Assembly: GCA_031556725.1 (NCBI GenBank)
Contig: JAVBSL010000015.1
Span: 33,290 to 97,289 of the forward strand
Direction of reading: 5' to 3'
DNA from: UBA935 sp031556725
GTDB taxonomy: Bacteria > Bacillota > Clostridia > Lachnospirales > Lachnospiraceae
DNA: 64,000 nt
Part shown: positions 35,188-44,722 of the stretch, in pieces
Numbering within the stretch: the stretch's first letter is position 1
How the letters are laid out: each line of letters starts with the position of its first letter
The notes under the pieces: model-generated
Told to the model about the DNA's origin: nothing
Databases searched by the model: none
The model's input: only the letters and a program-made list of their open reading frames with translations
Position numbers and translations under genes: made by a program

Positions 35188-35637
35188 ATGGCACGATTCA
35201 TATACCGAATGCAAAGTATTCTGAATATCAAGGGTAAGTTGGAGGAACAGGCCAAGATGGAGTTTGCCGGTGCCCGGATCCGGCTGGACGAAGAAGAAGA
35301 AAAGCTGGAAGCACTACATACCAGAAAAGGCTATTATGAAGAAGAAGGCCGAAGACTCAGAGAAGATAAATTAAAAGTTCAGGAAATCATGGATAACAAG
35401 AATGCCATTTTGAAAATGGACGAGTATATCATGAATCAGGTGCTGCAGGTAAAACGGGCGGAAGCACTTTTGGAGGAGGCCCGGATAAAGCTACAGGAAG
35501 CCATGCAGGAGAGAAAGACCTATGAACGTCTGCGGGAAAAGGCTTTTGAGGATTTCATCAGGGAAGAAAATGCCAGAGAGTCAAAGGAAATAGATGAGCT
35601 TACCAGTTACACCTATGGTAAAAAGACGAGGGAGTAA
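35188..35637 (+). CDS. fliJ: Flagellar export chaperone FliJ
   Basis: FliJ forms the central stalk of the FliI ring. The 149-residue product is almost wholly helical and charged, opening MARFIYRMQSILNIKGKLEE and continuing as an antiparallel coiled coil, the typical FliJ composition. Position between fliI and the motE-like gene is the standard one. Assignment rests on length, composition and context, since FliJ is poorly conserved. Confidence 0.88.
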   Translation: MARFIYRMQSILNIKGKLEEQAKMEFAGARIRLDEEEEKLEALHTRKGYYEEEGRRLREDKLKVQEIMDNKNAILKMDEYIMNQVLQVKRAEALLEEARIKLQEAMQERKTYERLREKAFEDFIREENARESKEIDELTSYTYGKKTRE

Positions 35638-35639
35638 AC

Positions 35640-36515
35640 ATGCCGAACGAAGAATTTTCAGGGTTGGATGAAGCGGCGGAGAAAAAAAGGATCGCCGAGG
35701 AAAAAAAGAAATTAAAGGAAGAGCAGAAACAACAAAAAAAGGAAGCCAGGGCACGGGCAAAGGAGATAGAGGCACAGGAAGAACAACTGGATGGCGGTGA
35801 AGCAAGCAGTGTCTCGGTGTTTTTGATTACGCTGATTATTGTGATTGTCTGGGTGGCTATTTTGTGCCTGTTAGTAAAACTGGATGTGGGCGGTTTTGGT
35901 TCGGGAGTGCTGACACCGGTGCTGAAAGATGTTCCGATTATCAATAAAATATTACCCACCGGTTCGGATCTGGCATTAGATGACAGCGACCAGGAATCTT
36001 ATGGCGGTTATAAAAATCTGCGGGAGGCTGTGGATTATATCAAAGAACTGGAGCTGGAACTGGAAAGGGCCAGGTCGGTTCAAAGCGGCAGCACCGAAGA
36101 GGTGGAGCAGCTACGGGCGGAAGTGTCCAGATTGAAAGAATTTGAAGACCGGCAGGTAGAGTTTCAGAGAATAAAAACCGAGTTTTACGAAGAAGTGGTC
36201 TATGCGGATAAAGGACCGGGAGCGGAAGCTTATCAGAAATATTATGAAGTAATCGATCCTGCTACCGCAGAATATCTTTATAAGCAGGTGGCACAACAAA
36301 CTGAGGAAACCAAGGAAGTTAAGGATTATGCCAAGGCCTACTCGGAAATGAAGCCCAAGGAAGCGGCCAAGATTTTTGAAGCAATGACTGACAATCTGGA
36401 TCTGGCAGCAAGGATATTAGGGGTTATGGAAGCGGAACCCAGAGGAAAAATTCTGGGCGTAATGAATGCCGAGGTGGCAGCGAAATTAACCAAAATTATG
36501 GATCCGGAGTCTTAA
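35640..36515 (+). CDS. MotE-like flagellar protein with MgtE N-terminal domain
   Basis: The 291-residue product has a charged, lysine/glutamate-rich cytoplasmic start, one membrane helix (about residues 60-82, VFLITLIIVIVWVAILCLL), a coiled coil (roughly 120-185) and a C-terminal MgtE_N-like helical domain (YSEMKPKEAAKIFEAM, LDLAARILGVMEAE). This matches MotE/YlxF proteins found between fliJ and fliK in Firmicutes. In related bacteria MotE is a stator chaperone, an exact role not settled in Gram-positives. It starts two bases after fliJ. Confidence 0.82.
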   Translation: MPNEEFSGLDEAAEKKRIAEEKKKLKEEQKQQKKEARARAKEIEAQEEQLDGGEASSVSVFLITLIIVIVWVAILCLLVKLDVGGFGSGVLTPVLKDVPIINKILPTGSDLALDDSDQESYGGYKNLREAVDYIKELELELERARSVQSGSTEEVEQLRAEVSRLKEFEDRQVEFQRIKTEFYEEVVYADKGPGAEAYQKYYEVIDPATAEYLYKQVAQQTEETKEVKDYAKAYSEMKPKEAAKIFEAMTDNLDLAARILGVMEAEPRGKILGVMNAEVAAKLTKIMDPES

Positions 36516-36605
36516 GTTATATTGACTCTCAACCGATATAAAATATATGCACAAGATTGTGCTTATATAAATGTACCTTGAAAATTTAAGATAGGAGGAA
36601 TGGAA

Positions 36606-38057
36606 ATGACAAGCACACCTGTGAAAGACATGAGTTCCATAATGAATTTTGTGGGACCAAAGAATGTACCTGCTCCCAATAGTGCAGGCGATGTTAGTGG
36701 TGGGTTTGGCGGCGCAATGAACAGAGCATCCGGCCGGTTGAATGAAAAGCAGACCGTGGAAGCCCCGGTGAACAAAGCCCCGGAGACGGGACAGCAGCCC
36801 AAAGCCACAGAACAGGTAAAGACCAACGAAGCGGTATCTCCTAAGGATGAGCCGAAGAATGACATGCAGACGGCTGAAGAAACCCTTAATAAGGTGGAAG
36901 CTGCCGGCAATGAAGCAGTAAAAGCAGTGGCTGAGGAACTGGGTATTTCCGAAGAAGAAGTACTGGCGGCACTGGAAGCTATGGGGCTTAGCCCGATTTC
37001 TCTTCTGGAACCGCAGAATCTGACCGATGTAGTGTTGCAGCTGACCGGTGAAGACGCCTTGGCGCTGGTAACCAATGAAGAACTGTACACACAGGTAAAT
37101 GAGCTGAATCGTGAAGTTTCCGAGATAACCGGACAATTGATGGAAGAAACCGGATTGACACCGGAGGATTTAACAGCAGTTCTGGAGCAGGCAGCAAAAC
37201 CCGCCGAAGAGGTTCCCGAGGAACAGCCGAAATTCAATGAACCGGTAAAGGATGTAAATAACAAACCAATCGTTCCCGAGGAAGCAGAAAAAGAAATAAA
37301 AATTGTGATTGAAAAGAACGGTGAAGTTACGGAAGTAACCGCAAAGGCCGATGCCAAAGGCAATGTTTCAGCCACCAAAGAAGTCAGCACGACACCTGCG
37401 GAGACAGTTACCGCAGAAAAGCCGGAAGAACAGACCGGTGGACAGACCGATAACAAACAGCAAAAGCAATCTTCAGACCACGGTGAGCAGGAAATGGCAG
37501 GAAGAAGTTCTTTGTTAGAATCTTTGCTGCAGAACAAGACCCAAACGCAGACGGTGGAAGCACCAATGGAAACCATGCCGGTTCTTGAAACACCGGATAC
37601 CGAGCAGATCATGCGGCAGATATTGGATTACATGAAAATCCAGTTAAAACCGGAGATGAATCAATTGGAAATGCAGCTGCACCCCGCAAGCCTGGGAACC
37701 ATCAATATCCAGATCGCTTCTAAAGAAGGCGTAATTACCGCTCAGTTTACCGCTCAGAATGATGTTGTAAAGGCCGTTATTGAAGGTCAGTTGGTAGAAT
37801 TAAAAGATAGTATGCGGGCACAGGGCATCAAAGTGGAAGCAGTAGAAGTAAACGTTCAGAGTCAGTCTTTTGACAGTAATCTTTGGCAGGGCAAGGGAGA
37901 TAATAACGGCGGATATGAACCCCATAAGAGAAATACCCGCAGAATCAACTTAAATGACCTTAACCTGGAAGAATTACCGGAAGAGATGACCGAAGAAGAG
38001 CAACTGGCAACAGAAATGATGAAAGAAAACGGCGGTACGGTAGACTATACCGCATAA
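36606..38057 (+). CDS. fliK: Flagellar hook-length control protein FliK
   Basis: FliK measures the hook and switches the exporter to filament substrates. The 483-residue product has a long, poorly conserved acidic N-terminal ruler region and a conserved C-terminal domain (about residues 340-430) with LEMQLHPASLGTINIQI, VITAQFTAQ and LKDSMRAQGIKVEAVEV. ATG 36606 is preferred over ATG 36600 because GGAGG lies seven bases upstream of it. The 90-base gap before it contains a small hairpin (GCACAA/TTGTGC, 36549-36562). A long antisense frame here is a composition artefact. Confidence 0.93.
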   Translation: MTSTPVKDMSSIMNFVGPKNVPAPNSAGDVSGGFGGAMNRASGRLNEKQTVEAPVNKAPETGQQPKATEQVKTNEAVSPKDEPKNDMQTAEETLNKVEAAGNEAVKAVAEELGISEEEVLAALEAMGLSPISLLEPQNLTDVVLQLTGEDALALVTNEELYTQVNELNREVSEITGQLMEETGLTPEDLTAVLEQAAKPAEEVPEEQPKFNEPVKDVNNKPIVPEEAEKEIKIVIEKNGEVTEVTAKADAKGNVSATKEVSTTPAETVTAEKPEEQTGGQTDNKQQKQSSDHGEQEMAGRSSLLESLLQNKTQTQTVEAPMETMPVLETPDTEQIMRQILDYMKIQLKPEMNQLEMQLHPASLGTINIQIASKEGVITAQFTAQNDVVKAVIEGQLVELKDSMRAQGIKVEAVEVNVQSQSFDSNLWQGKGDNNGGYEPHKRNTRRINLNDLNLEELPEEMTEEEQLATEMMKENGGTVDYTA

Positions 38058-38084
38058 CAAAAACAACTAAGAAAGGAGAAATAC

Positions 38085-38807
38085 ATGGGAACAACAGTAG
38101 ATGGATTTGGTGCTGCCGTAAAAGAAGGCAAATTGGTAGAAACAGCAAGCACAGCCTCCACCTCCAAAGCAGCCAAAGGAAATGGCTTGGATAAGGATGC
38201 TTTTTTACAACTTTTGGTAGCACAGATGAAATATCAGGATCCTTTGGAACCAACCTCTAACACAGAATATATTTCCCAATATGCAACTTTTTCCGAATTG
38301 GAGCAGATGCAAAATATGAGTTCTACTCTGGAATTGTCAAGAGCTTCCACTTATGTAGGCCAGACAGTTACCATCAGAACCACAATGTCAACCGGAGAAA
38401 TCAAAGAAATTGAGGGAAAAGTAGACTACGTAGTATTTGAAAACAATAAAGCATTACTTTCCGTTAACGGTGAATTATACTCAGCAAGTGATGTATACGC
38501 AACCGTAGATGCCGAGTACAAGGCAGCATTTGATCTGGCAATGGCATTTGCAAAAGCAATGAACGGATTACCTTCCTTAGATGATATCACTCTCAGTGAT
38601 AAGGATGTAGTTGCTAACTTGCAAGAAGGATTCAACAGTATGTCAGGATATCAGCAGTCCTTTATAGCCAATGATTACATTGAAAGCTTAAAGAAATATG
38701 TAGCCAGAATGGATGAATTGCAAAAGGCGGCGGACGGAGAGAGCGACACGACACCACCGGAAGATGAAGGTGATGGAGATGATGGCGGCGAAGGTGAAAC
38801 AATTTAA
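38085..38807 (+). CDS. flgD: Flagellar hook capping protein FlgD
   Basis: FlgD caps the growing hook. The 240-residue product has the conserved N-terminal motif KDAFLQLLVAQMKYQDPLEP followed by EYISQYATFSELEQMQNM. The C-terminal part lacks clear homology and ends in a short acidic tail (TTPPEDEGDGDDGGEG). GAAAGGAG precedes the ATG. Position between fliK and flgE is standard. Confidence 0.93.
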   Translation: MGTTVDGFGAAVKEGKLVETASTASTSKAAKGNGLDKDAFLQLLVAQMKYQDPLEPTSNTEYISQYATFSELEQMQNMSSTLELSRASTYVGQTVTIRTTMSTGEIKEIEGKVDYVVFENNKALLSVNGELYSASDVYATVDAEYKAAFDLAMAFAKAMNGLPSLDDITLSDKDVVANLQEGFNSMSGYQQSFIANDYIESLKKYVARMDELQKAADGESDTTPPEDEGDGDDGGEGETI

Positions 38808-38850
38808 AACTGAAACCCATAACGGAAAGTGAAATCTCAAGGAGGAGAAG

Positions 38851-39249
38851 ATGATGAAGCTCTCGAACAATCAATTCCTTTCCATCGAGCAATTACAGGA
38901 TCAGTACTTAAATCAAACGAAAAAAGCAGCACCGGTCAAAACCACAGACGGATTTTCCTTTCAGGAAATTTTAAGTAAACAGAACGATAGCCGTGAAGAA
39001 GTGAAATTTTCCAAACATGCGGCCAATCGCCTGGCAGACCGAAACATTACCCTCTCGGACAATCAAATAGAGCGTTTGAATGAAGGCACTGTAAAGGCAA
39101 GTGAAAAAGGAATCAAAGAATCACTGGTAATCGTTGACCAGATGGCATTTATCGTAAATGTACCGAACAATACGGTGGTGACCGCGATGAACCAACGAGA
39201 CGCAAACGAAAATATTTTTACAAATATTGACGGAGCCGTAATTATGTAG
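38851..39249 (+). CDS. TIGR02530-family flagellar operon protein
   Basis: The 132-residue product contains FSFQEILSKQ, VKFSKHAANRLADRNI, LSDNQIERLNEG and DQMAFIVNVPNNTVVTAM, the pattern of the small flagellar-operon protein family (TIGR02530) found between flgD and flgE in Firmicutes. Its molecular role is not established. Two adjacent ATG codons (38851, 38854) follow AGGAGGAG. Confidence 0.85.
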   Translation: MMKLSNNQFLSIEQLQDQYLNQTKKAAPVKTTDGFSFQEILSKQNDSREEVKFSKHAANRLADRNITLSDNQIERLNEGTVKASEKGIKESLVIVDQMAFIVNVPNNTVVTAMNQRDANENIFTNIDGAVIM

Positions 39250-39330
39250 CCGGACCTTATGGAGGCAAAAGTTCCCGACTGACAGAAGGAACAGATTACG
39301 ACACGAAACCAACAAGGAGGTCATTTCATT

Positions 39331-41220
39331 ATGATGAGATCATTATATTCTGGTGTAGCCGGACTTAAAACACACCAGACCAAAATGGACGTTATCGGTA
39401 ACAATATCGCAAACGTTAATACAACCGCATATAAATCACAGTCCATTACTTTTAACGAATTGATGTACCAAACCACCAAAAAGGCATCAGGCGCCAGTGC
39501 AGCTACCGGTGTCGGCGGTACTAACGCCGGACAGATCGGTCTTGGTGTTAAGGTGGGTGCTATTAATACTAATATTACTTCGCAGGGTGCAACCCAGACA
39601 ACTAATCTTCCTTTTGATATAGCAATCACCGGCGATGCATTCTTTGTTGTCAGCAACGGTATGGAGAATTTCTTTACCAGAGCCGGTTCCTTCTACGTAG
39701 ATGGTGCCGGTAACCTGGCCATGACCAGTACCGGATATAATGTTATGGGCTGGCAGACCGACCCTACCACCGGAGAGATTAAAAAGGATACAGTCAGTGC
39801 ATTGCGGATTATGACCGAAGCCAACATGACCTATCCTCCGGAAGCGACCACCAAAGCAACCATTACCGGTATTGCCGATAAAAATGATCCCGATATTAAC
39901 AGCAGTAAAGGTAAGGTTATGAACCTGGAGTTTTATGACAGTCTGGGATATACCTATACGGCCAGAATGAGCACCCATGCCATTAATGGAGATGCCGGAC
40001 AGTTTTATGTGCAGTTGGACGATGTTCTGGATTCCAATGGTAAATCGATTGGTGCTGAAAAACTGGCGCAGGTAAGCTTCGGTACAACACAGACAGTTGA
40101 TACAGCAACGTCTTATCTGATGAAAAACGGTGTAAAGGCAGTGGGGACCATTACAGTAGCCGATAAAAACACCCCTCCTACAACAATTGACGCCAAAGTT
40201 GACAAAAAATATACTGTAGATGGTAACGGTGATTTTACTGATGGTGAAACGCCGCCTACGGTTCTTTCAAAAGCAAAGCTTGTAACACTATACGGAGCGG
40301 ACGTTCTAACTAATGCGGAAAGTGTTTCGATTGACAAAAATGGTGGGCTGACCGTTACGGATGCTACTACCAAAGGGACAAAAACAACTGCATTACCAAG
40401 TACTGCCACATCAAATATCGGAACAGTTAATATTACTGATGGTACTACTACGGTAGATGTGCCGGTGGGAAGTACTTTTACGGTAGAAAACGGTGTGATT
40501 ACTCCGGCAGGCATCGATGCAGCGCAGGTAGAAGCGCTGTATGGAATTCCTTTGACAGATGTGCGAGCATTTACCATAGGCGCAGATGGGACATTGACAG
40601 TTACTAAAAAAGACGTAGCGAATTCAATTTTACTGGACTATTTACCCGGAAACGGTAAATTTGCCAGAGCAGGCGGAAATATTGATGGTCTGGTAACTTT
40701 GGGATTTAGTTCCTCGGCCGCTACCGATATGTCCAACTTCCAGAATATTACTCTTGATTTTTCGACAACATTGCAGTCTAATAATAATAAGAAGAGCACT
40801 CTGGGTGCTGAACGCGGAGGTACAGGCGATGAAAAAGGCTTGGGAACCGGCCGTAAATTAGGCGAAATGAGTGAAATTGTTGTTCAGGATGATGGCAAGA
40901 TTTATGCCAATTACGACAATGGACAGAGCCGTTTGCTGGGACAGATTGCAACTGCGTCCTTTGCCAATGCCTCCGGTCTTGAAAAGAAGGGCGATAACCT
41001 GTACGCAGCCAGCATGAACTCCGGTGATTTTGATGGCATCGGTGAAGATATTAAGGTTGGCGGCGGTTACATGACCTCAGGTGTACTGGAAATGAGTAAT
41101 GTAGATCTTTCCTCGGAGTTCACAGAAATGATCACAACTCAAAGAGGATTCCAGGCAAATAGCCGTATTATTACCGTATCGGATACACTTTTAGAGGAAT
41201 TAACCAACCTGAAGAGATAA
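39331..41220 (+). CDS. flgE: Flagellar hook protein FlgE
   Basis: FlgE polymerises into the hook. The 629-residue product has the N-terminal rod/hook signature (SLYSGVAGLKTHQTKMDVIG, NNIANVNTTAYKSQ), a repeated D1/D2 body, and the C-terminal helix VDLSSEFTEMITTQRGFQAN. A large insert (about residues 290-430) contains two related copies of a roughly 50-residue unit, each with a LYG centre and ending in LTVT (see findings). AAGGAGG lies before the twin ATG codons. The hook-filament junction genes are not in the window. Confidence 0.96.
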   Translation: MMRSLYSGVAGLKTHQTKMDVIGNNIANVNTTAYKSQSITFNELMYQTTKKASGASAATGVGGTNAGQIGLGVKVGAINTNITSQGATQTTNLPFDIAITGDAFFVVSNGMENFFTRAGSFYVDGAGNLAMTSTGYNVMGWQTDPTTGEIKKDTVSALRIMTEANMTYPPEATTKATITGIADKNDPDINSSKGKVMNLEFYDSLGYTYTARMSTHAINGDAGQFYVQLDDVLDSNGKSIGAEKLAQVSFGTTQTVDTATSYLMKNGVKAVGTITVADKNTPPTTIDAKVDKKYTVDGNGDFTDGETPPTVLSKAKLVTLYGADVLTNAESVSIDKNGGLTVTDATTKGTKTTALPSTATSNIGTVNITDGTTTVDVPVGSTFTVENGVITPAGIDAAQVEALYGIPLTDVRAFTIGADGTLTVTKKDVANSILLDYLPGNGKFARAGGNIDGLVTLGFSSSAATDMSNFQNITLDFSTTLQSNNNKKSTLGAERGGTGDEKGLGTGRKLGEMSEIVVQDDGKIYANYDNGQSRLLGQIATASFANASGLEKKGDNLYAASMNSGDFDGIGEDIKVGGGYMTSGVLEMSNVDLSSEFTEMITTQRGFQANSRIITVSDTLLEELTNLKR

Positions 41221-41259
41221 ATAGCAGGTTAAAGATGTGCAAATAGTATAAATTGAGGC

Positions 41260-41282
41260 AGGGAACTAGAAAATAGTTCCCT
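41260..41282 (+). terminator. Hairpin between flgE and flbD
   Basis: AGGGAACTA (41260-41268) and TAGTTCCCT (41274-41282) form a perfect 9-bp stem with a 5-base loop, followed by TTGTCT. The T-run is poor, so it may be a partial terminator or an RNA-stabilising structure dividing hook genes from motor genes. Confidence 0.5.
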
Positions 41283-41295
41283 TTGTCTGTATAAT
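41267..41295 (+). promoter_or_regulatory. Candidate internal promoter before flbD
   Basis: TAGAAA (41267-41272, four of six bases of TTGACA) and a perfect TATAAT (41290-41295) are separated by 17 bases. The -35 lies in the loop of the preceding hairpin. It would give extra transcription of the motor and switch genes. Confidence 0.4.
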
Positions 41296-41311
41296 ACAAG
41301 GAGGAAAAACC

Positions 41312-41494
41312 ATGATTGAGGTTACTAAAATAAACGGTATTAAGGTTTTAATCAATCCGGATTTGATGGAATTGGTAGAAGAAACACCGGATACCGTCAT
41401 TTCGTTTACTACGGGCAGAAAAATTATTGTAAAAGAAAGTAGACAAGAGGTGAAAAATTTAGTAAAATCGTATAGAAAGGATATTTTTGCGTAA
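41312..41494 (+). CDS. flbD: Flagellar operon protein FlbD
   Basis: The 60-residue product MIEVTKINGIKVLINPDLME, then a TPDTVISFTTGRKIIVKES stretch and a short tail, matches the small FlbD (SwrD/YlzI) family. In Bacillus subtilis SwrD increases motor power. It directly precedes motA, in line with a stator-related role. GGAGG is upstream of the ATG. Confidence 0.88.
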   Translation: MIEVTKINGIKVLINPDLMELVEETPDTVISFTTGRKIIVKESRQEVKNLVKSYRKDIFA

Positions 41495-41535
41495 GTTGAT
41501 TTCGAGCTTAAAATACGCAATTATAGGTGGTTTTT

Positions 41536-42330
41536 GTGGATTTAGCTTCTATAATTGGTTTGTTCCTATGCTTGGTTTGCATATTGGTTGGTGTTATCAC
41601 CAGTGGTGGTATTCAGACAATCGGAAACTTTCTGGATCCAGCATCAGCAGCCATCACCTTTGGTGGCGCATTTGCCTGTATGCTGGCTTCTAATAGTATA
41701 CCGGATTTTGTGGGCGGTTTAAAAAGTTTTACTTTGGTTCTGAAAGTGCCGGTCATGGATACCAAATTGATTATTCAGAAAATTATTGACTTGTCGAATG
41801 TTGCCCGTAAAGAAGGATTGCTTTCTTTAGAAGAGGCAGCTTCGGATTTGGATGATCCGTTTTTGAAAAAAGGGATTCTTTTGATTGTTGATGGAACTGA
41901 TCCCGAACTGGTGCGTAGCATTATGGAGACAGAACTTATCAGTATTGAAGGAAGGCATAAGGATAGAATCGGATTTTGGGACAACTTAGGTGCCATGGGT
42001 CCGGCTTGGGGTATGATTGGTACCCTGTTAGGTCTGGTTAATATGCTTTATGATATGTCCGACCCTGACTCCATTGGCCCTTCCATGGCGGTAGCACTTA
42101 TTACGACGTTATATGGTTCCCTTTTAGCCAACTGGGTTTGTGCACCGGTTGCTGCTAAACTAAAGGTGAATCATGACGGCGAAATGATGGTAAAAGAGAT
42201 TATGATTGAAGGTCTTCTCTCGATTCAGGCAGGTGAGAACCCGCGTGTTATCGAAGAAAAACTGAAGTCCTTCTTATCCCCTAAAGATAGAGTGACAGCA
42301 AGTGAAGATGGAGGTGAAGTGGATGGCTAA
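41536..42330 (+). CDS. motA: Flagellar motor stator protein MotA
   Basis: MotA forms the proton-conducting stator with MotB. The 264-residue product begins at a GTG (41536, MDLASIIGLFLCL) with AGGTGG five bases upstream; a GTG at 41527 overlaps that site. Four membrane helices are visible (near 3-22, 33-52, 145-168, 180-200), with the conserved IGFWDNLGAMGPAWGMIGTL block. The stop overlaps the motB start. Confidence 0.95.
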   Translation: MDLASIIGLFLCLVCILVGVITSGGIQTIGNFLDPASAAITFGGAFACMLASNSIPDFVGGLKSFTLVLKVPVMDTKLIIQKIIDLSNVARKEGLLSLEEAASDLDDPFLKKGILLIVDGTDPELVRSIMETELISIEGRHKDRIGFWDNLGAMGPAWGMIGTLLGLVNMLYDMSDPDSIGPSMAVALITTLYGSLLANWVCAPVAAKLKVNHDGEMMVKEIMIEGLLSIQAGENPRVIEEKLKSFLSPKDRVTASEDGGEVDG

Positions 42331-43141
42331 GCGCAAAGAAGATCCGCCGCCTTCCGGATCACCGGCGTGGATGGCAACATTTGCTGATTTGATGAATCTT
42401 CTTCTTTGCTTTTTCGTATTACTGTTTTCCATGTCATCGGTGGATGCCCAGAAGTTTGAACTGATTTCGGCATCCTTTAATCAGACCTTCAGTATATTTG
42501 CAGCAGGTGCCACCAGCATCGGTGAGGGTGTACTGATCAGCAACGGAGCAAGTCAATTACGGGAACTGGCAGAATACATGAACAGTACCGGACTTAACTC
42601 AGAAGGAGATATCATACCGGATGAAATGAAGGACGAACTGAAAGAAGCTGAAAAGACCATGGATGAGGCCAAGTTGGCAGAATCGGAGAAAATGGCCGGT
42701 CAGATAGAAGAAGCATTGCAGGAGAAAAATCTGGATAAGGAAGTAGATATAGAGTTTACCGCACAATACGTGCAATTAACCTTAAACGGTAACCTTCTTT
42801 TTGATTCGGGAAGTGTAGAGTTAACAGCAGCAGCATTTCCGGTTTTGGATCAGGTGGGATTGATCTTACAGCGTTATGCCGGTGGGTTGATACAGATTGA
42901 AGGGCATACGGATAATGTGCCGATGTCCGGCGCAAAATATTCCAATAACGATGAATTGAGCAGCGGACGTGCATATTCGGTTTTTAATTATTTAATTGAA
43001 AATACCACGATAGACCCCGGAATGATTATTCATGCCGGAAGAGGAGAGTATAACCCCATCGCAGAGAACACAACGGATGGAGGACGCAAGAAAAACAGAA
43101 GGGTTGAAATTAAAATTTATAACTCTTTAAGTTCTTACTAG
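42323..43141 (+). CDS. motB: Flagellar motor stator protein MotB
   Basis: MotB anchors the stator to peptidoglycan. The 272-residue product has the N-terminal plug/TM segment SPAWMATFADLMNLLLCFFV with the proton-binding Asp (ATFADL), a linker, and a C-terminal OmpA-like domain with LFDSGSVELT, IQIEGHTDNVP and NRRVEIKI. ATG 42323 has GGAGGTGA six bases upstream; the in-frame GTG 42302 is less likely. Confidence 0.96.
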   Translation: MAKRKEDPPPSGSPAWMATFADLMNLLLCFFVLLFSMSSVDAQKFELISASFNQTFSIFAAGATSIGEGVLISNGASQLRELAEYMNSTGLNSEGDIIPDEMKDELKEAEKTMDEAKLAESEKMAGQIEEALQEKNLDKEVDIEFTAQYVQLTLNGNLLFDSGSVELTAAAFPVLDQVGLILQRYAGGLIQIEGHTDNVPMSGAKYSNNDELSSGRAYSVFNYLIENTTIDPGMIIHAGRGEYNPIAENTTDGGRKKNRRVEIKIYNSLSSY

Positions 43142-43156
43142 GAGGATATAATCTGG

Positions 43157-43696
43157 ATGAAGAGAAATTTGATCTCCATCATAATACTGGCACTATTGAT
43201 TGTAAATTTAGTGCTTACGTCAATTATGATGTTTAGTGTGACTGGTGCATCACAGAAAACATCGGCACTGGTGACTGATATTGCATCTGCTTTGAAATTA
43301 GAATTGAATGGAAGTGTTGTACCGGAGGCCGGTGCCAGTGCACTGCCGACAATATCAGTTAAGGACACGACGCCGTATAATATAGCAGATCCCATGACGA
43401 TACCTTTAAAAACGGGAGAAGATGGTTCGCCTCATTATATTGTCGTAGGTGTTTCATTATCACTAAATAATAAGCATAAAGAATTCAAGGAATACGGAAG
43501 TGGTAATCTGGCTGATACAGAGGCTATGATTCAAGATGAAATTATCAGTGTTTTTGGTCAATATACTTTGGATGAAATTCGAAATGTTCCGGATACTATG
43601 AATACGATTAAAAGAGAAATTTTACAGCGCATACACGGTATTTATGATTCCGATTTTGTGTATAATATATCGTTTAGGGATGTTAAGTACGCATAG
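43157..43696 (+). CDS. fliL: Flagellar basal body-associated protein FliL
   Basis: FliL supports the stator near the MS ring. The 179-residue product has one N-terminal membrane helix (NLISIIILALLIVNLVLTSI) and a C-terminal domain of stomatin-like FliL type (IVVGVSLSLNN, then DEIISVFGQYTLDEI and ILQRI). It is somewhat divergent, so the call leans on position between motB and fliM and on topology. Confidence 0.85.
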   Translation: MKRNLISIIILALLIVNLVLTSIMMFSVTGASQKTSALVTDIASALKLELNGSVVPEAGASALPTISVKDTTPYNIADPMTIPLKTGEDGSPHYIVVGVSLSLNNKHKEFKEYGSGNLADTEAMIQDEIISVFGQYTLDEIRNVPDTMNTIKREILQRIHGIYDSDFVYNISFRDVKYA

Positions 43697-43735
43697 CCCC
43701 AAGGAGGCACACGAGCAAAGGTAGGAGGTGATTTC

Positions 43736-44722
43736 GTGGGCGAGGTACTATCTCAAAACGAGATTGATAATTTGCTGGCAGCACTAAGTACCGGTGAATT
43801 GGATGTAGAGCAGATGCAGGAAAATGCAGCAAAGCAAGCCAAGAATTATGATTTCAAACGGCCGGCGAAATTTTCCAAAGAACATTTGCGAACATTGGAA
43901 ATCATATATGAGCATTACGGACGATTGATATCTACCAATCTTCCGGTGTATCTTCGAAAGAATATTCAGGTAAACGTAGCAAGCTCGGAAACAGTAGCTT
44001 TTTCTGAATTTACTAATGCATTGTCAAACCCTGTAATATTGGGAATTGTTAATTTTCAACCCCTGGTCGGAAATGTAATCATTGAACTTGCGTCCAATCT
44101 GGGGTATGCTATGATAGATAGAATGTTAGGTGGTCAAGGGGTACCGCTTGATAAGATCAGGGATTTCTCGGAAATAGAAATGACCATTATAGAAAAGCTG
44201 ATGGTTATTTGTATGCAGCTGATGAGAGAACCCTGGAGGAATGTTATTGACATCAGTCCGATTATGGAAAGAATTGAGACCAATCCCCAGTTTGTCCAGG
44301 TAATATCTCCAAATGATATGATTGCTATTGTTACGATGAATATCAAAATCGGCGACGTTGAGGGATTGATGAATATATGTCTGCCTTATTTTACATTGGA
44401 GTCCGTAATGGATAAGCTGAATACTAAATTCTGGTTTTCCACTATGAAAGAGGGGGGCGATGATGATTACGAAGAGCATATAGAGGCCTTGTTGAAACGT
44501 GTAGATGTTCCGGTAAAAGCAGTGCTGGGCAAGAGCAGTGTATCGGTCAGCGATTTTATTAATCTGCAGTTGGGAGATATTATACGTCTGGATACAAGGG
44601 TAGATTCCGAATTAAGTGTATATGTAGGTAATATCGAGAAATTCACTGCATTACCGGGATCGAACAAGGATAATTATGCTGTGAGGGTCACATCAGTAAT
44701 GAGAGAGGAGAATATAAATTAA
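43736..44722 (+). CDS. fliM: Flagellar motor switch protein FliM
   Basis: FliM receives phosphorylated CheY and sits between FliG and FliY. The 328-residue product starts at GTG 43736 after TAGGAGGTGA and opens with the CheY-binding peptide LSQNEIDNLLAALSTGE. The middle domain has GRLISTNLPVYLRKNIQV and the GGxG-like MIDRMLGGQGV; the C-terminal SpoA domain begins around residue 250. The last base overlaps the fliY ATG. Confidence 0.96.
   Translation: MGEVLSQNEIDNLLAALSTGELDVEQMQENAAKQAKNYDFKRPAKFSKEHLRTLEIIYEHYGRLISTNLPVYLRKNIQVNVASSETVAFSEFTNALSNPVILGIVNFQPLVGNVIIELASNLGYAMIDRMLGGQGVPLDKIRDFSEIEMTIIEKLMVICMQLMREPWRNVIDISPIMERIETNPQFVQVISPNDMIAIVTMNIKIGDVEGLMNICLPYFTLESVMDKLNTKFWFSTMKEGGDDDYEEHIEALLKRVDVPVKAVLGKSSVSVSDFINLQLGDIIRLDTRVDSELSVYVGNIEKFTALPGSNKDNYAVRVTSVMREENIN

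Noticed and set aside
36563..37612. 349-codon open frame on the minus strand across fliK
   Set aside because: It is an artefact of the acidic, GAA/GCA-rich fliK ruler region read backwards; the product is a Ser/Val/Thr low-complexity string with no ribosome site or domain.
39880..40170. GCCGATAA motifs suggesting sigma-28 promoters inside flgE
   Set aside because: The motif occurs twice but without a TAAA element at the proper distance; both are codons for Ala-Asp-Lys in flgE.
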